A DNA stretch of 64,000 nt. Source: Conchocele bisecta (Eukaryota > Mollusca > Bivalvia > Lucinida > Thyasiridae). Positions 22,812 to 33,794 of this stretch are shown here, in pieces (position 1 is the first letter of the stretch; each line of letters begins with the position of its first letter). Under the pieces are notes generated by a model. That model worked only from the letters and a program-made list of their open reading frames with translations. It was not told the origin of the DNA and made no database searches. Position numbers and translations under genes: made by a program. Location: assembly GCA_029237695.1 (NCBI GenBank), contig CM055272.1, positions 14,620,042-14,684,041 of the forward strand, given 5' to 3'.

Positions 22812-23764
22812 TATGTATGTGACGTTGACCTCGAGATCAGCGGGGATTTGTTACAGCATATGAAATATTAAGAATTTTCAATGAAAGAAATAGAAGTTAT
22901 AAAACATATTTCTCTGATGTTAAGTTTTGTAAAGAGACTAAGCATGTGACCTTGACCTTGGGATCAGCGGGGGTTGGACAGTCATAGATTTGTCACAGCA
23001 TGATAGTACAACCTTAGAGGAATGCACAAGTGAAATAATAAGAATTTTCAATGAAGGAAATAGAATAACTTATTTCTCTGATGTTAAGTTTTGAAAGAGA
23101 TAAGTATTTGACCTTGACCTTGGGATCTGTGGGGTTGGACGGTGTGGATTTAGACAGATGGTGTACCTTACAGGAATGCATGTGGTGAAATAATTCATTT
23201 TAGATGAAGGAAATAGAAGTTATAACAATATTTCTCTGATGTTAAGTAAAGAGACTAAGTATTTGACCTTGACCTGGGATCTGCGGGGTTGGAACGGTCG
23301 TGGATTTAGCACAGGGTAGTAGACCTTACAGGGATGCATGAAATATTAATGCATTTTAGGAAGGTAGAAGTAATATTTCTCTGATGTTAAGTACAGACTA
23401 AGTATTTGACCTTGACTTAGGGATCTGCGGGGGTTGGACGTCGTGGATTTGCACAGAGCATGGTAGTAGAGCATTACAGGAATGCATGTGTGAAATATTA
23501 AGCATTTTAGATGAAGGAAATAGAAGTTATAACAATATTTCTCTGATGTTAAGTTTACAGACTAAGTATTTGACCTTGACCTTGGGATCTGCGGGGGTTG
23601 GACGGTCGTGGATTTGGCACAGCATGGTAGTAGAGCCTTACAGGAATGCATGTGTGAAATATCAAGCATTTCAGATAAAGGAAATAGAAGTTATAACAAT
23701 ATTTCTCTGATGTTAAGTTTACAGACGCACGGACGGAGGGACGCACGGACCGACGGATGTTCTT

Positions 23765-23922
23765 ACGGTACTATACTTATGTGGCTTATCACATGTTAAA
23801 TATTAGCCACATAAAAGGATTTTTAGCCACATAAAAGGATTTTTAGGTGGCTAATTGTAACCAACCCTATCCTTTACTAAGTCCATAACCCTGTGGGGCT
23901 AGCCACATAAGTATAGTACCGT
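23765..23922. repeat. Perfect 22-bp-arm hairpin block in the HE-9 3' region
   Basis: ACGGTACTATACTTATGTGG-CT at 23765-23786 is exactly complementary to 23901-23922. It interrupts the GACGGA tract before the HE-9 3' terminus, like the blocks at 11940 and 41167. Two direct copies of a TAGCCACATAAAAGGATTTT block lie inside. Confidence 0.75.
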
Positions 23923-23986
23923 CAGCGCGGACAACCTGACTCCAGTATACCCCCCCCCACCTCACAACTCGTTGCGGGGGGTATAA

Positions 23987-25559
23987 AAAGGTATTAAACA
24001 CAATAATCAACATGAATCAAAAGGGGTTTATAAAAGGTAGATATATAGGAGAAAAAGTACGGACACTTATAGAAATCATAAATGAAGCTAATGAAAACAA
24101 TACACCAGGTTTAATCTTCTTTGCAGATTTCCAGAAAGCTTTTGATAGCCTAGACGATGGATTTATAATTAAATGCCTCAACAATCTTAACTTTGGTAAT
24201 TCATTAATACAATGGATATCGCTATTCTATAACGATGCAAAAAGTTGTGTTTCGAATAATGGCAATTTGTCAAACTTTTTTAGTGTTTAAAAAGGTGTTA
24301 TACAGGGTTGTCCGCTATCAGCATACATTTTTATTATTTGTATAGAGATTTTATCGAGACAAATAGATGCAAATGTAGAAATAAAAGGTTTATCTTTAGG
24401 TGAGAATGAAAAAAAAAAAAAAACACTATTCGCAGATGATGCAAGCTTCACGCTTGATGGATCTGAAAATTCATTTAAAGAACTAATACACACACTAGAC
24501 ACTTTTTCAATAATATCAGGTCTAAAACTTAATAAATTTACAGCAGTAAAGATTGGGGAACTTAGGCATAACCAAAGTCAATGGTGTAATAGCAATCGAT
24601 ATATGTGGTCAAACGACCATGCATCAACACTTGAAATACTATTCACAAACAATAAAACACAGCTACATGAACTAAATGTATTACCAAAAATTAAGTCATT
24701 TCAAAACTGTTTAACAAACTGGCAAAAATGGAAGTTGACATTAATTGGCAAGATAACTGTATTAAAGACCTTCGCGTTACCAAAACTAATATACCCACTG
24801 ACAGTCCTAGAGAACCCGGCTGAAGAAACAATCAAACAGATTAATGACATAATGTACAAATTTCTCTGGGATGGTAAACCCGATAAAATAGCACAAAAAA
24901 CTATAATACAAAACTATGAAAACTGTGGTTTGAAAATGATTAACATACATGCATTCATCAATTCACTAAAATGTTCATGGATAAAACGCTTAAAAGGTAA
25001 TCAGAATCAATTAAAAAAAAGCATATAATAAGGAACTAAGTAAATATGGTGGTAATGTACTATTTAAAAGCAATCTAAATTCAAATGACACAAAACACCT
25101 TGTAAAACAATATTCGTTTCTAAACAATATGTTAACATCTTGGTGCAAAATCAATTATAAGCATTCATATACCAACATATATGAAATATTATGGCATAAC
25201 TCAAACATAAAAAATGAAAGAAATATAACCTTCTTCTATAAAGACTGGTATGATAGAGGTATAATGTATTTAAAACAAATATATGATTTTAGAATAAGAC
25301 TTTTACAGCTTCAACGATATAAAAACTATATATGACATAAATAATGGAGATTTCTTGAGATATTACAAATTATTAGGTAATATTAAAAACGAATGGAAAA
25401 TAGAAATGAAAACCGTGCCATTGGATAATGAAACACAGAAATACAAAATAAATCAATGTTTATCATCAAAACATATTAATAAAATGTTATATAATATACA
25501 GATTGAAAACATGAAATTAACACAGCAAAAACATATAATTAAATGGGAAAGTGAGTTAA
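23987..25559 (+). pseudogene. LINE ORF2 piece 3: catalytic reverse transcriptase and thumb
   Basis: Motifs in order: NQKGFIKGRYI; FADFQKAFDSLDD (first catalytic Asp); GVIQGCPLSAYIFIICIE; LFADDASFTLDG (the Phe-Ala-Asp-Asp catalytic pair); SGLKLNK; LIGKITVLKTFALPKLIYPL; FLWDGK; and GLKMINIHAFINSLKCSWIK. This series is diagnostic of L1/Tx1-type ORF2. Defects are a TAA in place of a codon before GVIQG (24288-24290), frame changes at A-runs near 24410 and 25020, and further stops near 25030 and 25335. The reading reaches KWESEL, where the TIR element begins. Confidence 0.92.
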
Positions 25560-25586
25560 CATTACGCAAACATTGTATTAGCGAGC

Positions 25587-25634
25587 CTACCTCACCAAAC
25601 CCGCGGTTACCTATGTAAACAGCGGGTTGGTGAG
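25587..25634. repeat. Hairpin near the left end of the TIR element
   Basis: CCTCACCAAACCCGC and GCGGGTTGGTGAGG pair over about 15 bp with one bulge, around a 17-nt loop. Confidence 0.7.
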
Positions 25635-26984
25635 GTTGCCGCGCAATAGGTAATGCGGTCAAATAGGTCACGATGCAGTGACTATTTTCAATCAATAACT
25701 TATGTTGTAAGCGATTGTAATGTGTATTTTCAATATTTATATTATTAAAATGTATCATATCGGTACCCCTTTAAGTAATATTTGTATATTTTAAATGTAA
25801 TGATGTTGTCATGAAGCGCATGATATAAGTATTAATTAATCCAGTTTATATTGAGGCAAATCACACAGCCTAAAAACATAGTGCTGGAGTATAAACCATA
25901 GTATCGTATATTATTCATAAGTATATCACTATTAAACATTAATTACAATATGTATGCATATTATTAAAACAGTAGATGCTACCGCTGTTTCGCTGTATGT
26001 GATATTTATAACAAAATATTTTTTTTATTCGTCCGCGTACGGATTTCTGTCACACAAAGCGCCATTTTCAGTTCATATTTTGACCTGTGATATGAACCGG
26101 ACTAAGTTTAAACAACGCTCGATTCCGTCCAATTCAGATTTCTCTGTAGAATGTTCAGACTAACTACATATTAAGTAATGTTGCTAAATAAGTGTTAACG
26201 GCTGGAACATGGTTATCACTAAAAGGAAGAAACCACAGTCGTATTATTGAAAAATAAGATTTACCTGAGACCTCATGGAGGCCGCCATTAATCCAGTGTA
26301 AACAATAGACCTTGTGATCCCATTCCCTGAGTAGCCCCCGCTTAGTGAAACGATGTGCTAATCATGATATTATGTTCCCCAATAATTGGAAACGGTTTGA
26401 ATTTCTCGGTAAAAACTACGAAAGTCATAAAAAAATAACGATGTATATTTAACATTGGATACGCTTAAACGGTATTACTCTCTCATCGGATCGTCAGTTG
26501 TCGTCGATAGCGATTTAACGTACTGATCTGGTCTTAATTTATTGTCAACTTTCAACGCCATTTACAGAATATATGGTTAATTTTGTAAATAAATAACGGC
26601 AAATTACGATGACATCTGCTCTGAAATATCTGTCAACATGCGGACGTAATTTAAGGAAATCGATTATATTTTAAGGCTACATCTGTGACTAATTACGAAT
26701 TTATGTATGGTCTTTGGCTATACCAGACACATTACACAGATCTAGTTGTAAATACACGTCGCTTTGTGTGGGGAAAAAATCGATAATGCGTAGTTGTGTG
26801 TGACGAGGTGTTGATCTGATGACACCACACAGCTATGACCCTTAGGCAATGTTTTGAAATTGACGTGTCGTTTTGATGTGTGCCGCAACACCTCACTGTC
26901 GGAGACAACATGACAATTAACGATATACTCTCGATTATACACAGATCTATTAGACGGCTGGTTATTTAAAATAAAGAGTAGTTC

Positions 26985-27220
26985 AGTACACCTTCGCCGA
27001 TATTGTTTTTAGAAAATCAGTAATATTTTCCGTAAATGGTGTTGAAAAGTTGACAAAAATTCTATCACCGTATTTAGTTGTGCCGATATTGTTTTAAAAA
27101 AACAGTAATTTTTTTCCGTAAATGGTGGTGAAAATTGACAAAATATATAGCCGCATTTCTCAAGTATTCGTTTAGAAAATCACCAATATTTTCTGTAAAT
27201 GGTGTTGACACAAAAATGCA
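26985..27220. repeat. Three diverged tandem copies of a unit near 90 bp
   Basis: Each copy contains CAGTAATATTTTCCGTAAAT or a close variant followed by GGTGTTGAAAA and GACAAAA. Confidence 0.6.
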
Positions 27221-27489
27221 GCGTTCACGCGGAATTCAAATAAAATACAAATAATAATTTAATAAATAGACGCCGATGGCTACTGTGTTTGCTGCCAGTG
27301 AATTATGGTCGTGGTAGCCACAGGCGCAGTTCGAACAGTGTTGTGAGCAGATGGAGGACAATAATTATTTCAAATTCATAAAAAATGTTTGCTGTCCGAA
27401 AATTAATTAATTGTGACAGCCAAGAAAAAAAGATTTTGGGACAGTAAAACATTATATGGTATAGACAGTATAGACAGTACCTCAAACTT

Positions 27490-27582
27490 AAAAAAAAAAA
27501 ACAGTAACAAACTGTCTGTGTATATATTACTTAAACTTAAAACATCAGTAACAAACTGTCTGTGTATATATTACTTAAAGAC
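27490..27582. repeat. Direct repeat, two copies
   Basis: CAGTAACAAACTGTCTGTGT followed by ATATATTACTTAAA occurs twice, about 46 bp apart. Confidence 0.75.
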
Positions 27583-27696
27583 AGACACTTTAATTGTTGG
27601 AAGGTATCTATCAATTTATAGGTATTTTTATTAAAATCATAAAATTGTGAAAATATTAAAAAATATTAAAATCACAAAAATAATATATATGGAGAA

Positions 27697-27809
27697 TTTT
27701 TTTTTTTTCATACCACGTCGAGGTTTGAACCCCCGACCCTTTCGGGAATCGGTAATTAAATCATTGAAGTCGGCGACCTTAACCTCACGACTGTTGCGCC
27801 ATTTATGAC
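27697..27809 (-). pseudogene. tRNA-derived retropseudogene or short SINE with poly(A) tail
   Basis: Read on the minus strand it has TGGCGCAACAGTCGTGAGGT (A-box-like, with GGTTAAGG), a long variable-arm-like stretch and GGGTTCAAACCTC (B-box-like), then GGTATG and 12 A (T12 at 27697-27708). The first bases TCATA can pair with TATGA at the other end, as in an acceptor stem. The layout resembles a type II tRNA (Ser or Leu) but the T-stem is degenerate. TGTGATT in both flanks may be a short target duplication. A SINE is the alternative. Confidence 0.5.
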
Positions 27810-28125
27810 AATCACAGTTATACAGAAGTGCTATCAGTATTACGCCACCATTTGAACGTAATAATTATTAAATTATTTGCAACTCCATCTACAACAATAC
27901 CGTTACAGAGATACGCTATTGAAACAACATGTATTAGTACCCATAACATAACAAAGTAATGTATCATTATATATCACAGGAGATAGCTTAAAACTATATA
28001 TCCTAATCATAAACAGAACAATCCGCTTGGCTCGTATGAAAATAGTTCGCGTGATATTGATTATCTCCCTTGCCGAAAGTAGTTCAGTGATTTATTAATT
28101 CCAAATAAGACGTGTTTGCGTAATG

Positions 28126-28680
28126 AATAAACAAGATATCGAATGGAAAGGTATTTTTTCACTGTCATATAAAAGCACAATAAGCACAAAACTTCGTGCG
28201 TTTCAGTACAAATATTTAATGAGAATAATTCCAAACAATGGCATTTTTATTCAAATGCAAATTAAAAACCTTCAAACTTATGTGAATTCTGTCATATGAA
28301 TGTGGATTCTAATAAGCATATGTTTTGGGAATGCACTGTCATACAATCATTTTGGTCGGATATCAACATACTATTACAAACAAGTAGACTAGACTACAAT
28401 AGTAATTTAACATATGAAAACATATCATTTTGTAACGTGAAGGTCGACTGCAAAAATAAAACAATGATTATAAGCTTCCTAATTCTTCTAGCAAAGTATT
28501 TAATGTATAGGTGCAAATACGATGAAACGCAGCCATCGATAGGCCGCTTTAACACATATATATATGAAGCAAACAATAACAATAGAAGAAACTATTGCTA
28601 CTATAAAGAATAAACTAGATACTTTTCATTCAAAATGGAGTGACCTTATAGAACAAAATACGTAGACACAATCATTTGAT
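28126..28680 (+). pseudogene. LINE ORF2 piece 4: C-terminal region
   Basis: It reads NKQDIEWKGIFSLSYKST and STKLRAFQYKYLMRIIPNN, then after a frame change near 28272 gives CEFCHMNVDSNKHMFWEC and FWSDINILLQ, followed after another change near 28560 by ETIATIKNKLDTFHSKWSDL and a stop at 28666. The Cys-Xaa2-Cys...His...Cys spacing is the usual C-terminal zinc-knuckle-like motif of L1 ORF2. An untranslated tail of about 320 bp follows. Confidence 0.88.
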
Positions 28681-28998
28681 ATAAGAACCAACGAATGTAA
28701 ATATATGAGCCCGGACCATTTATTTGACACCCGTCCCCCACTTTTGGACATTTTCTTCTCCGACCTATACCAATCTCATAGCCCATATGTCCTATATAGA
28801 CTCCTATATTTAGTTTAAAAACTCAATGTTACATGTAGACATGTATTCTTAGGTTAATTATACAGACTATGATGTATTCATGTTTTTGTTGAACTGACAG
28901 AAAGAACAGCTGTACTATGTTTAATGAACTGTATGTATAATCATATCATTGTATTTGTACATGTACATGTAGCAAAGAGAATAAAATATTAAATGACA

Positions 28999-29706
28999 AA
29001 AGTTTGTGGACGACGCAGACGCCGACGACGCCGGGGGTATGCCATAAGCTCTTCTGCACTTCGTATACGTACAAATTTACAATCGTGACAGGGGGGCTGT
29101 CGTAGTGGATTTTGACACATCGCGGGAAATGACTATCCAATCAAATGGAACGCCGCCACGCGTGTATCTCCACTTTCATGGCTCAGTGGAAAATTGCGCA
29201 CCGTATGGCTTTTAATGTCTATCGGCATCAGCAAATTGATATATGTCTCCTGATCGATAGAACCCCAATTTGGAGTATGTGGCTGAAAATTGACGAGATC
29301 TCGGTCTGAAAGCAACGCATGTTGGAAATTTTATTGGTCAATGCAGGTGCGCGAAATGGACGAAGTCCGACTTACAGAATTGAAAAAGCTCTTTGCTTTG
29401 GGTATTTTGACAGTAAGAAAGGTGCCCGAAAGTTTGGAACAGTGTGTAATGATTGAGCATTAGTAGTTGCGCAAAACTATGTAAATTACCCAAAACCAAA
29501 GAAATCCCAAAATACCCATATGACACAAACATTCTGACCATCTGTTCAAACACCTGGGATCGGGTAACAAGCTTTGCATTGGCCTACACATATGGACTGA
29601 TAGCAGTTAACTGTATCCTGTATTCACAAGCTATAATAAGCACACCAGGGTCACAAGGAATTTGTTGGTCCAATGGCATCATATGATGGAGAAAAAAACA
29701 CGCTTT
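28999..29706. other. Mostly unassigned sequence after the LINE 3' end
   Basis: At 29005-29070 the sequence GACGCCGACGACGCCGGGGG...CATAAGCTCTTCTGCACTTCG resembles the HE-1 3' end (GACGCCGACGC...CATAAGCTCTAAC) and is probably a truncated relative. The rest shows no known repeat or gene. Confidence 0.45.
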
Positions 29707-29841
29707 GTCTGCTGTTGTTTCATTTTTTTCTCTCAATAAAACATGGTTTGGTAGCACTTCAGAATCATGTCCATTGGAAATGATTCTAAAGTGCTGCCAT
29801 GCCATGTTTTTGTTGTGAAATTAAAAAGTAAAACAGTAGAC
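29707..29841. mobile_element. Family D MITE (copy 1)
   Basis: Ends GTCTGCTGTTGTTT and AAACAGTAGAC, with inner inverted blocks GGTAGCACTTCAGAATCAT and ATGATTCTAAAGTGCTGCC. Other copies: 31191-31365, 35969-36080 and 57101-58017 (interrupted). Confidence 0.7.
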
Positions 29842-29993
29842 GATAACATTTAATTCAGCATTGCAAGAGTTAACACAAATATGTCCATGTTTATTCCAAT
29901 GAAAAACAACTTACATTTGCCCATCCAGGCAGCGCAAAATGTTACCTGATAAATTCACTATATGCTAGTGTCGTTTTGATATCATGTTTATCA

Positions 29994-30215
29994 CAGGCCC
30001 GTTTCACTAAACTTCTTACAATTAAAATGTTCGTAAGTGCAAATTTGGGATCGTCTGGAAATTTCAAATGATGGATTTACATTTATTGACCAAAGGCTGC
30101 ATATACTCCATAAATGTAAAGCCAATAATTGTTTACAAGAAAGCACTGTTAATGTGAAATCATAATTTTGCTGTTACGAACATTTTAGTCGTACAAAGTT
30201 TAGTGAAACGTCCCC
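29994..30215. mobile_element. CAGG-ended MITE (hAT-like), copy 2
   Basis: The left end CAGGCCCGTTTCACTAAACT and right end AGTTTAGTGAAACGTCCCC are inverted repeats, with TTAAAATGTTCGTAA and TTACGAACATTTTAG inside. 222 bp, non-coding. Confidence 0.75.
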
Positions 30216-30224
30216 AGGTTCGGT

Positions 30225-30520
30225 GGCTCAGAAGCAAACGAAATTCTTTGTTGAATTACAAATTTCCTAACACTGCCTGATAAATTTGATAATCAAAGGA
30301 CTTCCCTAGATATCAGGCTCGGCTTAACAAGCCTTGGAATCCTCACATATTTCTTAAGCCTTGCCTGATAAACTTGATAATCAAAGGACACTAGCCTGGT
30401 ATTCTCTATATATCAGGCTCAGCTGAAATGGTAGGAATAAATCAAGCCTTGGAATTCCTACAGTTGCTAGCCTGATAAACCTGATGTCAAGAATCACTAG
30501 CCTGGTCTCTATACACCCCT
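30225..30520. repeat. Family F dispersed repeat (copy 1)
   Basis: Blocks of GCCTGATAAACTTGATAATC, ATATCAGGCTC and AGCCTTGGAAT recur within this stretch and again at 51700-52025. Internal tandem structure is partial. Mobility class unknown. Confidence 0.5.
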
Positions 30521-30673
30521 CTATACATACACCAGTGCTCCAGATAAGTAATTAGTAATTGAGTCCATCATTTCTGAAGCAATTGGGTATTTCAAAATTT
30601 TAATTGGGTAAAATAAAATCACACTACTGTTTACACATTAACAGACAGCAATTATTGAAGAGTTTGCTTCAAA

Positions 30674-30751
30674 ATGAAAACATGTCTTGGAATTTCATTA
30701 AAATTGTCTCCTTGGAGACAATTCTAATGAAATACCAAGATGTGTTTTCAT
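30674..30751. repeat. Foldback hairpin with about 38-bp arms
   Basis: ATGAAAACATGTCTTGGAAT...AATTGTCTCC pairs with GGAGACAATT...CCAAGATGTGTTTTCAT with few mismatches and a 2-nt loop. Confidence 0.8.
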
Positions 30752-30763
30752 GGAAAATAAGAA

Positions 30764-30920
30764 CCAGATGGCCGCGGCCCGCATGTCGAGCCCGCTGAGG
30801 CATTTGATGGTATTTTTAAAAACTTTAACGCAGATTTCGGACGCACGGACGCACGGACGCACGGACGCACGGACGTCATTGTGATCACTATGTCTCGCTT
30901 TCCGCAAGCGGGCTCGACAA
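30764..30920 (+). mobile_element. HE-8 element, minimal complete copy (157 bp)
   Basis: It starts CCAGATGGCCGCGGCCCGCA (hairpin GGCCGCGGCC), then TGTCGAGCCCGCT. It ends with hairpin GCTTTCCGCAAGC and AGCGGGCTCGACAA. The 13-bp blocks TGTCGAGCCCGCT and AGCGGGCTCGACA are exact complements. Between them lies a GGACGCAC microsatellite and no tandem core. This is the smallest complete example of the architecture in the window. Confidence 0.8.
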
Positions 30921-31100
30921 AAATATGCTATTTTTGTGATCTGTTTATTGTTTTCTGCAGCATGATAAAGGTACCACAAAATTTGTATTGCTTTTCGATA
31001 CTCGCTACTTCTGATTTCAATTGGGTTTTTGGCAATTTTAATTGGGTATTTATGCAAATACGCAGCTTATCTGGAGCTCTGAACACCACTCCTCAATACG

Positions 31101-31491
31101 AGATGGCCGTGGCCCACATGACTCGCCTACCGAAGCTTTGATAGTATACCAAAAACTTTAACCCTTATACCGTTATACACAACAATTGTAGTCTGCTGTT
31201 GCTTTTATATCTTGCCTTATTTCTCAATAAAAAACATGGTTTGACAGCACATTTCCAATGGAAATGATTCTAAAGTGCTGTCAAAGCATGTTGTAAATTA
31301 TTCTAAAGTGCTGTCAAAGCATGTTTTTGATGATAAACATGGAAAATAGAAAATAAACAGCAGACGGCAAACAATTAAGATAGTGGTGTAAGGGTTAACC
31401 AAAAACTATAACCAAAAGCTTTAACCCGGACACACGTATGGACTTACGCCAATGTGCAGACTATCGCGCTGTCCGCATGCGGGCATGACAA
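31101..31491 (+). mobile_element. HE-8 element, degraded copy carrying a family D MITE
   Basis: The start AGATGGCCGTGGCCCACATG and end CGCGCTGTCCGCATGCGGGC-ATGACAA match HE-8 termini with changes. ACTTTAACC-type repeats flank a family D MITE at 31191-31365. The end blocks no longer pair well. Confidence 0.6.
31191..31365. mobile_element. Family D MITE (copy 2)
   Basis: Ends GTCTGCTGTTGCTTT and AAATAAACAGCAGAC, with a partial internal duplication of the ATTCTAAAGTGCTGTCAAAG block. Confidence 0.7.
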
Positions 31492-32073
31492 AAATCATAC
31501 AGCGTAAGGACAGTAACTATGTGTAGGTTATCAAGTGCTCAGGGTACGCCTGAGTGTCGTGAAATATAACATACATTCCTGGCGAGTTGACAGAATCGTA
31601 TAGAATGTGCGGCTGTGATATATTCTTGGGTGGCGGGGTTCTCATTCCACTTGCTCCTTGACAGAATTCACCGGTGAGAACGAGGCAATGAAACATTCGT
31701 TTGTGTCCGGCCCCGTCTGGCCTAGCATAGCTACCGTCGGAATATGACGCCGCATCAGCGAAATAGACGCCATTCCCAATGGCCGTGCCTGCAAGTATAG
31801 TTCAATTGGCATTGTAACATTTATAGCGCTACGGAACTCGTGCATATATCCACATAAAAATCAAATAACCTGTAATAATTGATTTGTATGTGGATATATG
31901 CAAGAGTTCCTCAGCGTGCGGTATTGCGTGACTTTAGGAACCCAATATCGTTGCGCGGTGGAACGAGTGGCAAATATATAGACACGCACGCACGCCGCAC
32001 ACACACGTAAAATAACCTTTTTATTATATATGTACATCATTCGCAATTTATATACGCTTACAATTAATATAAA
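31492..32073. other. Mostly unassigned sequence with a foldback
   Basis: No array or known repeat. A 67-codon frame on the minus strand (31642-31845) has unremarkable composition and no motif I recognise. It ends inside the foldback at 31824-31916. Confidence 0.4.
31824..31916. repeat. Foldback hairpin
   Basis: GGAACTCGTGCATATATCCA-CATA pairs with TATGTGGATATATGCAAGAG-TTCC over 24 bp with one mismatch. A weaker AGCGCTA/TCAGCG extension lies outside it. Confidence 0.75.
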
Positions 32074-33794
32074 CAAGAGCTGTAGGAGAACAGCATAGCT
32101 CGACTACAAGGGTTGTCGATGTACACATAGCTTGACAAACAAGGTGGCCGCGGCCTGCATAAAAACCTTAACCAAGGGAAATTAAGTAAGTAATTCAAGG
32201 TTAAATGTAGGTCAATGCCAGATATAGGTCACGGGTTATTGATGTACATCACTAGGAGATGAAGTTTTCCAAGTATGGTTGCTGTAGGCCCATGAGTATT
32301 CCATATACAAGCTTGACTAAAAACCTTAACCAAGGGGAAATAACTAAGTAATCCAAGGATAAAAGTAGGTCAAGGTCAAATATAGGTCAGGGATTATTGA
32401 TGTACATCACTAGGAGATGAAGTTGTCCAAGTATGGTTGCTGTAGGCCCAGGAGTATTCCATATACAAGCTTGACTATAAACATTAACCAAGTTTGAGTA
32501 CAAACCTTAACCAAGGGGAAATAAGAAAGTAATTGAAGGTTAAATGTAGGTGAAGGTAAAATATAGGTCAGGGGTTATTGATGTACATCCCTATGAGAAA
32601 AAGTTATACAAGTATGGTGTCTGTATGCACAATAGTATTCCATCTACAAGCTTAACTAAAAACCTTAACCAAGGTTGACTAAAAACCTTAACCAAGGGAA
32701 ATTAACTAAGTAATTCAAGGTTAAATGAAGGTCAAGGTCAAATATAGGTCAGGGGTTGTTGATGTACATCACTAGGAGATGAAGTTTTCCAAGTATGGTT
32801 GGTGTAGGGACAGGAGTATTCCATCTACAAGTTTGACTAAAAACCTTAACCAAGGAGAATTAACGAAGTAATTCAAGAGGAAATGTAGGTGAAGGTAAAA
32901 TATAGATCAGGGGTTATTGATGTACATCACTATGAGAAAAGGTTGTCCAAGTATGGTGTATGTATGCACAATAGTATTCCATGTACAAGCTTGAGTAAAA
33001 ACCTTAACCAAGGTTGAGTAAAAACCTTAACCAAGGGGAATTAACTAAGTAATTCAAGGTTAAATGTAGGTCAAGGTTAAATATAGGTCAGGGGTTGTTG
33101 ATGTACATCACTACGAGATGAAGTTGTCCAAGTATGGTGGGTGTAGGGCTAGGAGTATTCCATATACAAGCTTGACTAAAAACCTTGACCAAGGGGAATT
33201 AACTAAGTACTTCAAGAGGAAATGTAGGTCAAGGTCAAATATAGATCACGGGTTATTGATGTACATCCCTATGAGAAAAGGTTGTCCAAGTATGGTGTAT
33301 GTATGCACACTAGTATTCCATGTACAAGCTTGACTAAAAACGTTAACCAAGGTTGACTAAAAACCTTAACCAAGGGGAATTTACTAAGTAATTCAAGGTT
33401 AAATGTAGGTCAGGGTCAAATTATAGGTCAGGGGTTGTTGATGTTCATCCCTATGAGAAAAGATTGTCAAAGTATGGTGTATATATGCACAATAGTATTC
33501 CATGTACAAGCTTGACTAAAAACCTTAACCAAGGTTGACTAAAAACCTTAACCAAAGGGAATTAAGTAAGTAATTGAAAAGGAAATGTAGGTCAAGGTCA
33601 AATATAGATCAGGGGTTATTGATGTACATCACTAGGAGATGAAGTTGTCCAAGTATGGTGGGTGTAGGGCCAGTAGTATTCCATATACAAGCTTGACTGA
33701 AAACCTTAACCAAGGCGTGACGGTGACGCCGACGCCGACGCCGACGCCGGGGTGACAACATAAGCTCTAACTATTCTTCGAATAGTCGAGCTAA
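32074..33794 (+). mobile_element. HE-1 element, long complete copy (1.72 kb)
   Basis: Same termini as the copy at 9157: start CAAGAGCTGTAGGAGAACAG, end CTATTCTTCGAATAGTCGAG-CTAA. It contains about ten units of about 158-190 bp, several with a doubled TTGACTAAAAACCTTAACCA block. Near the right end is a (GACGCC)n tract. The core motif AGGTCAAGGTCAAATATAG reads like a reversed version of the TGACCTTGACC motif of the other families. Confidence 0.85.

Larger units (their letters stand above)
22294..23986 (+). mobile_element. HE-9 element inserted in the LINE reverse transcriptase
   Basis: It starts CTAGATTGGTCAGTAAGCGA, with hairpin GTAAGCGAGGCTTAC, then GGAATACCCCCC. It ends TATACCCCCC...GTTGCGGGGGGTATAA. 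ATACCCCCC pairs with GGGGGGTAT. The array unit is about 165 bp or shorter (GACCTTGACCTTGGGATC, ATTTCTCTGATGTTAAGTTT, GAAGGAAATAGAAGTTATAA), about eight units. The interrupted LINE codons rejoin at an A-rich site without target duplication. A TA-flanked MITE and a hairpin block lie inside it. Confidence 0.85.
25560..28125. mobile_element. 2.57-kb non-coding TIR element inserted in the LINE
   Basis: The ends are CATTACGCAAACA (25560-25572) and TGTTTGCGTAATG (28113-28125), perfect 13-bp inverted repeats. The LINE reads KWESEL up to the left end and NKQDIEWKGIF from the right end, and the frame rejoins if one A is duplicated. Target duplication is therefore 1-2 bp and ambiguous in A-rich sequence. 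The interior has no long open frame. It holds a hairpin at 25587-25634, a triplicated block at 26990-27215, a short tandem pair at 27500-27580 and a tRNA-derived retropseudogene at 27697-27809. The superfamily is not recognised. Confidence 0.65.
20627..28998 (+). mobile_element. L1/Tx1-like LINE, 5'-truncated and split by three insertions
   Basis: Four separated pieces read in order as one LINE ORF2 with its 3' tail: endonuclease end (20627-20747 and 21239-21400), linker and early reverse transcriptase (to 22293), catalytic reverse transcriptase and thumb (23987-25559), C-terminal region (28126-28680), then an untranslated tail ending in AATAAAATATTAAATGACAAAA near 28998. The insertions are a SINE-like copy (20748-21224), an HE-9 element (22294-23986) and a TIR element (25560-28125). 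Stops and frameshifts, many at A-runs, make it dead. The 5' end is missing. Confidence 0.9.
30531..31082. mobile_element. TIR element, family G, carrying an HE-8 insertion
   Basis: The left end CAGTGCTCCAGATAAG and right end CTTATCTGGAGCTCTG are inverted repeats with two mismatches. AATTGGGTA blocks recur inside. The complete 157-bp HE-8 element (30764-30920) and a large foldback (30674-30751) lie within it. Fragments of family G are at 36541-36575 and 43938-43962. No target duplication was found. Confidence 0.55.

Noticed and set aside
31642..31845. Possible single-copy exon on the minus strand
   Set aside because: The 67-codon frame has no recognised domain, no convincing splice sites and ends in a foldback.
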